Below are positions 21,957 through 23,145 of a stretch of 23,145 nt of DNA, in pieces. A program made the translations under genes and the position numbers. The stretch is taken from NCBI GenBank assembly GCA_903910215.1, contig CAIVYV010000272.1, positions 1-23,145 of the forward strand, written 5' to 3'. The DNA comes from an uncultured Pseudomonadota bacterium. GTDB lineage: Bacteria > Pseudomonadota > Gammaproteobacteria > Steroidobacterales > Steroidobacteraceae. Numbering within the stretch: position 1 is the stretch's first letter; each line of letters begins with the position of its first letter. Under the pieces are notes generated by a model. The model had not been told where the DNA came from. It saw only the letters and a program-made list of their open reading frames with translations, and made no database searches.

Positions 21957-22997
21957 TCAAGCTTCCCGTAGACGACGATTGAAGACGAGCAGCGCCATGA
22001 CGAGCAGCGCGGCGCCGGCATTATGCCCGGTCGCCAGCGACAGCGGGAACGCCTTCAGGATCATCAATAGAGCGATCAACCATTGCAGCGATAAGGCGCC
22101 CACCGCCAGTACCGCGCCATGACGAACTAGCGAGGTTGGCGCATTGCGCCAGGCGAGCCAAGCGGCCCAGAGCACCGCGAATGTGGCAACGAGCGCCCAG
22201 GCGCGATGCGTGAAGTGGATGGCAACACGCGCCGGGTGATCAAGCACGCCGCCTTCGTAATTGATGTCGAGGCCGCGCCAAATAACGAACGCATCAGCGT
22301 AGTCCATATCTTTGGGAATCCACTGACCTTGACAAGTTGGCAAATCGGGGCAGGCAACCGCGGCATAGTTGCTGCTGGTCCAGCCGCCCAGAATGATCTG
22401 AATGGCGACTACTGCGACAGCCACAACGCCGGCGCGTCTTGCTCCATCGAGGGTGGCGATTTTCGTCGCACCGATAGCGGGTTTGACGACGCCGGTCACT
22501 CTACGCATGCGCAGCCATAGCCACGTCAACAAGCTGAGTGTGGTTAAGCCACCAGTCAGATGCAGCACGACGATTAGCGGTTTGACCAACCACCACACCG
22601 TGAAGGCGCCGAGAATGCCTTGCAGCACGACCGTCACCAGCAAACCCACCGCATACACGACGCTGACCGGCTTTTCGCTGCGGTAGGCGATGGCAATCGC
22701 AGTGATCAAGACGATGATGAAGCCCAAGGTCGTTGCCGCATAACGATGGATCATTTCACGCCAGGCTTTACCCGAGTCGTATTCCCAACCGGGCGAGTAC
22801 GACTCGATCTTGCCTTCGACTTTTTCCGCGCCCGCTGGCGTTACATGTCCATAGCAACCCGGCCAATCAGGGCAGCCGAGTCCGGCATCGGTGAGTCTGA
22901 CCCAGGCACCGAGAACGATGACGACTAGGCATAGCAGCATGCCGATCAGGGCGAGACGACGCAGCGCAACGGCGCCTCTGGGAATGGATGAATTCAT
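21957..22997 (-). CDS. ctaA: Haem A synthase (CtaA/COX15)
   Basis: An inner-membrane monooxygenase converting haem O to haem A for aa3-type cytochrome c oxidase. The 346 residues have about eight hydrophobic segments in two similar halves. Haem-ligand histidines are visible as H84 (EMIHRYAA), H146 (VLHLTGG), H264 (HFTHRAWA) and H325 (ATGHNAG). Each half has a periplasmic cysteine pair, C42/C48 in GCPDWPGC and C216/C222 in ACPDLPTC. The ATG at 22997 is preferred over a TTG two codons upstream. It begins 2 nt after the stop of the SCO-like gene, suggesting coupled translation. The presence of haem A synthesis indicates an aerobic respiratory chain. Confidence 0.96.
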   Translation of the reverse strand: MNSSIPRGAVALRRLALIGMLLCLVVIVLGAWVRLTDAGLGCPDWPGCYGHVTPAGAEKVEGKIESYSPGWEYDSGKAWREMIHRYAATTLGFIIVLITAIAIAYRSEKPVSVVYAVGLLVTVVLQGILGAFTVWWLVKPLIVVLHLTGGLTTLSLLTWLWLRMRRVTGVVKPAIGATKIATLDGARRAGVVAVAVVAIQIILGGWTSSNYAAVACPDLPTCQGQWIPKDMDYADAFVIWRGLDINYEGGVLDHPARVAIHFTHRAWALVATFAVLWAAWLAWRNAPTSLVRHGAVLAVGALSLQWLIALLMILKAFPLSLATGHNAGAALLVMALLVFNRRLREA

Positions 22998-22999
22998 GA

Positions 23000-23145
23000 T
23001 CAACCGATGTGTGAAAGTTTGAGGAGTTTTTCGAGATCCTTGAGTAAGCCTTTCGGATTCTCACGTGTATCGAAGCGCATCATCAAATTACCAAGTGGAT
23101 CGACGATGTAGACGTAAGGGACTGCAGGATCACGCGGAAACTGGC
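23000..23145 (-). CDS. C-terminal end of a SCO/thioredoxin-like cytochrome oxidase assembly protein (partial)
   Basis: Only the last 47 residues are inside the window. They read as a thioredoxin-fold C-terminus: PYVYIVDPLGNLMMRF followed by a lysine/leucine helix (KGLLKDLEKLLKLSHIG). Such small SCO-related proteins usually lie just upstream of ctaA in gammaproteobacterial cytochrome c oxidase clusters, between a SURF1-like gene and ctaA. The redox cysteines, if any, lie outside the window, so the family call rests on this tail and on context. The stop is 2 nt from the ctaA ATG. Confidence 0.6.
   Translation of the reverse strand, partial: QFPRDPAVPYVYIVDPLGNLMMRFDTRENPKGLLKDLEKLLKLSHIG

Noticed and set aside
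1..23145. Mobile element or genomic island borders around the pcs-mcr module.
   Set aside because: No transposase, integrase, tRNA or direct repeats were seen, and codon usage looks even with the neighbours by eye. Transfer remains possible but is unsupported here.

Overview
The window is a compact, moderately GC-rich chromosomal stretch of a proteobacterium, most likely a gammaproteobacterium. The evidence is the TrkA/TrkH pair, a long E. coli-like UvrD, UppP, and a cytochrome-oxidase assembly block ending in ctaA-ctaB. No mobile element, tRNA, rRNA or CRISPR array is visible, and no gap between genes exceeds about 115 bp. Species or family cannot be read from the sequence.

Layout. (1) 1-2739, minus: trkA followed by trkH (cut by the window edge), a potassium uptake system. 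(2) 2805-4103, plus: an MCT/OFA-like major facilitator transporter, divergent from trkA. (3) 4072-9342, minus: a run of four close genes transcribed as uvrD, pyrF, an AAHS/NanT-like MFS transporter, uppP. (4) 9454-11186: a two-domain VOC protein (plus) converging on a glyoxalase II (minus). (5) 11261-21038, plus: the centrepiece, three tightly packed genes. The first encodes a 1814-residue trifunctional propionyl-CoA synthase (pcs: acyl-CoA synthetase, enoyl-CoA hydratase, enoyl-CoA reductase). The second encodes a 1226-residue bifunctional malonyl-CoA reductase (mcr: two SDR halves), which overlaps pcs by ATGA. The third encodes a YcbL-type metallo-beta-lactamase-fold hydrolase. (6) 21040-23145, minus: haem O synthase (ctaB), haem A synthase (ctaA) and the C-terminal end of a SCO/thioredoxin-like assembly protein.

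How the genes work together. Mcr and Pcs are the two signature enzymes of the 3-hydroxypropionate bi-cycle of Chloroflexus. Together they convert malonyl-CoA through malonate semialdehyde and 3-hydroxypropionate to propionyl-CoA, using three NADPH and one ATP (to AMP). Their presence as one translationally coupled operon in a proteobacterial housekeeping neighbourhood is the main discovery. The other bi-cycle enzymes (carboxylases, epimerase, mutase, malyl-CoA/citramalyl-CoA steps) are not in the window. So the module could serve acetyl-CoA assimilation with CO2 incorporation, electron disposal or 3-hydroxypropionate use, rather than full autotrophy. Two glyoxalase-II-like hydrolases and a VOC protein lie beside the module. 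A link to the reactive aldehyde or acrylyl-CoA intermediates is only a hypothesis.
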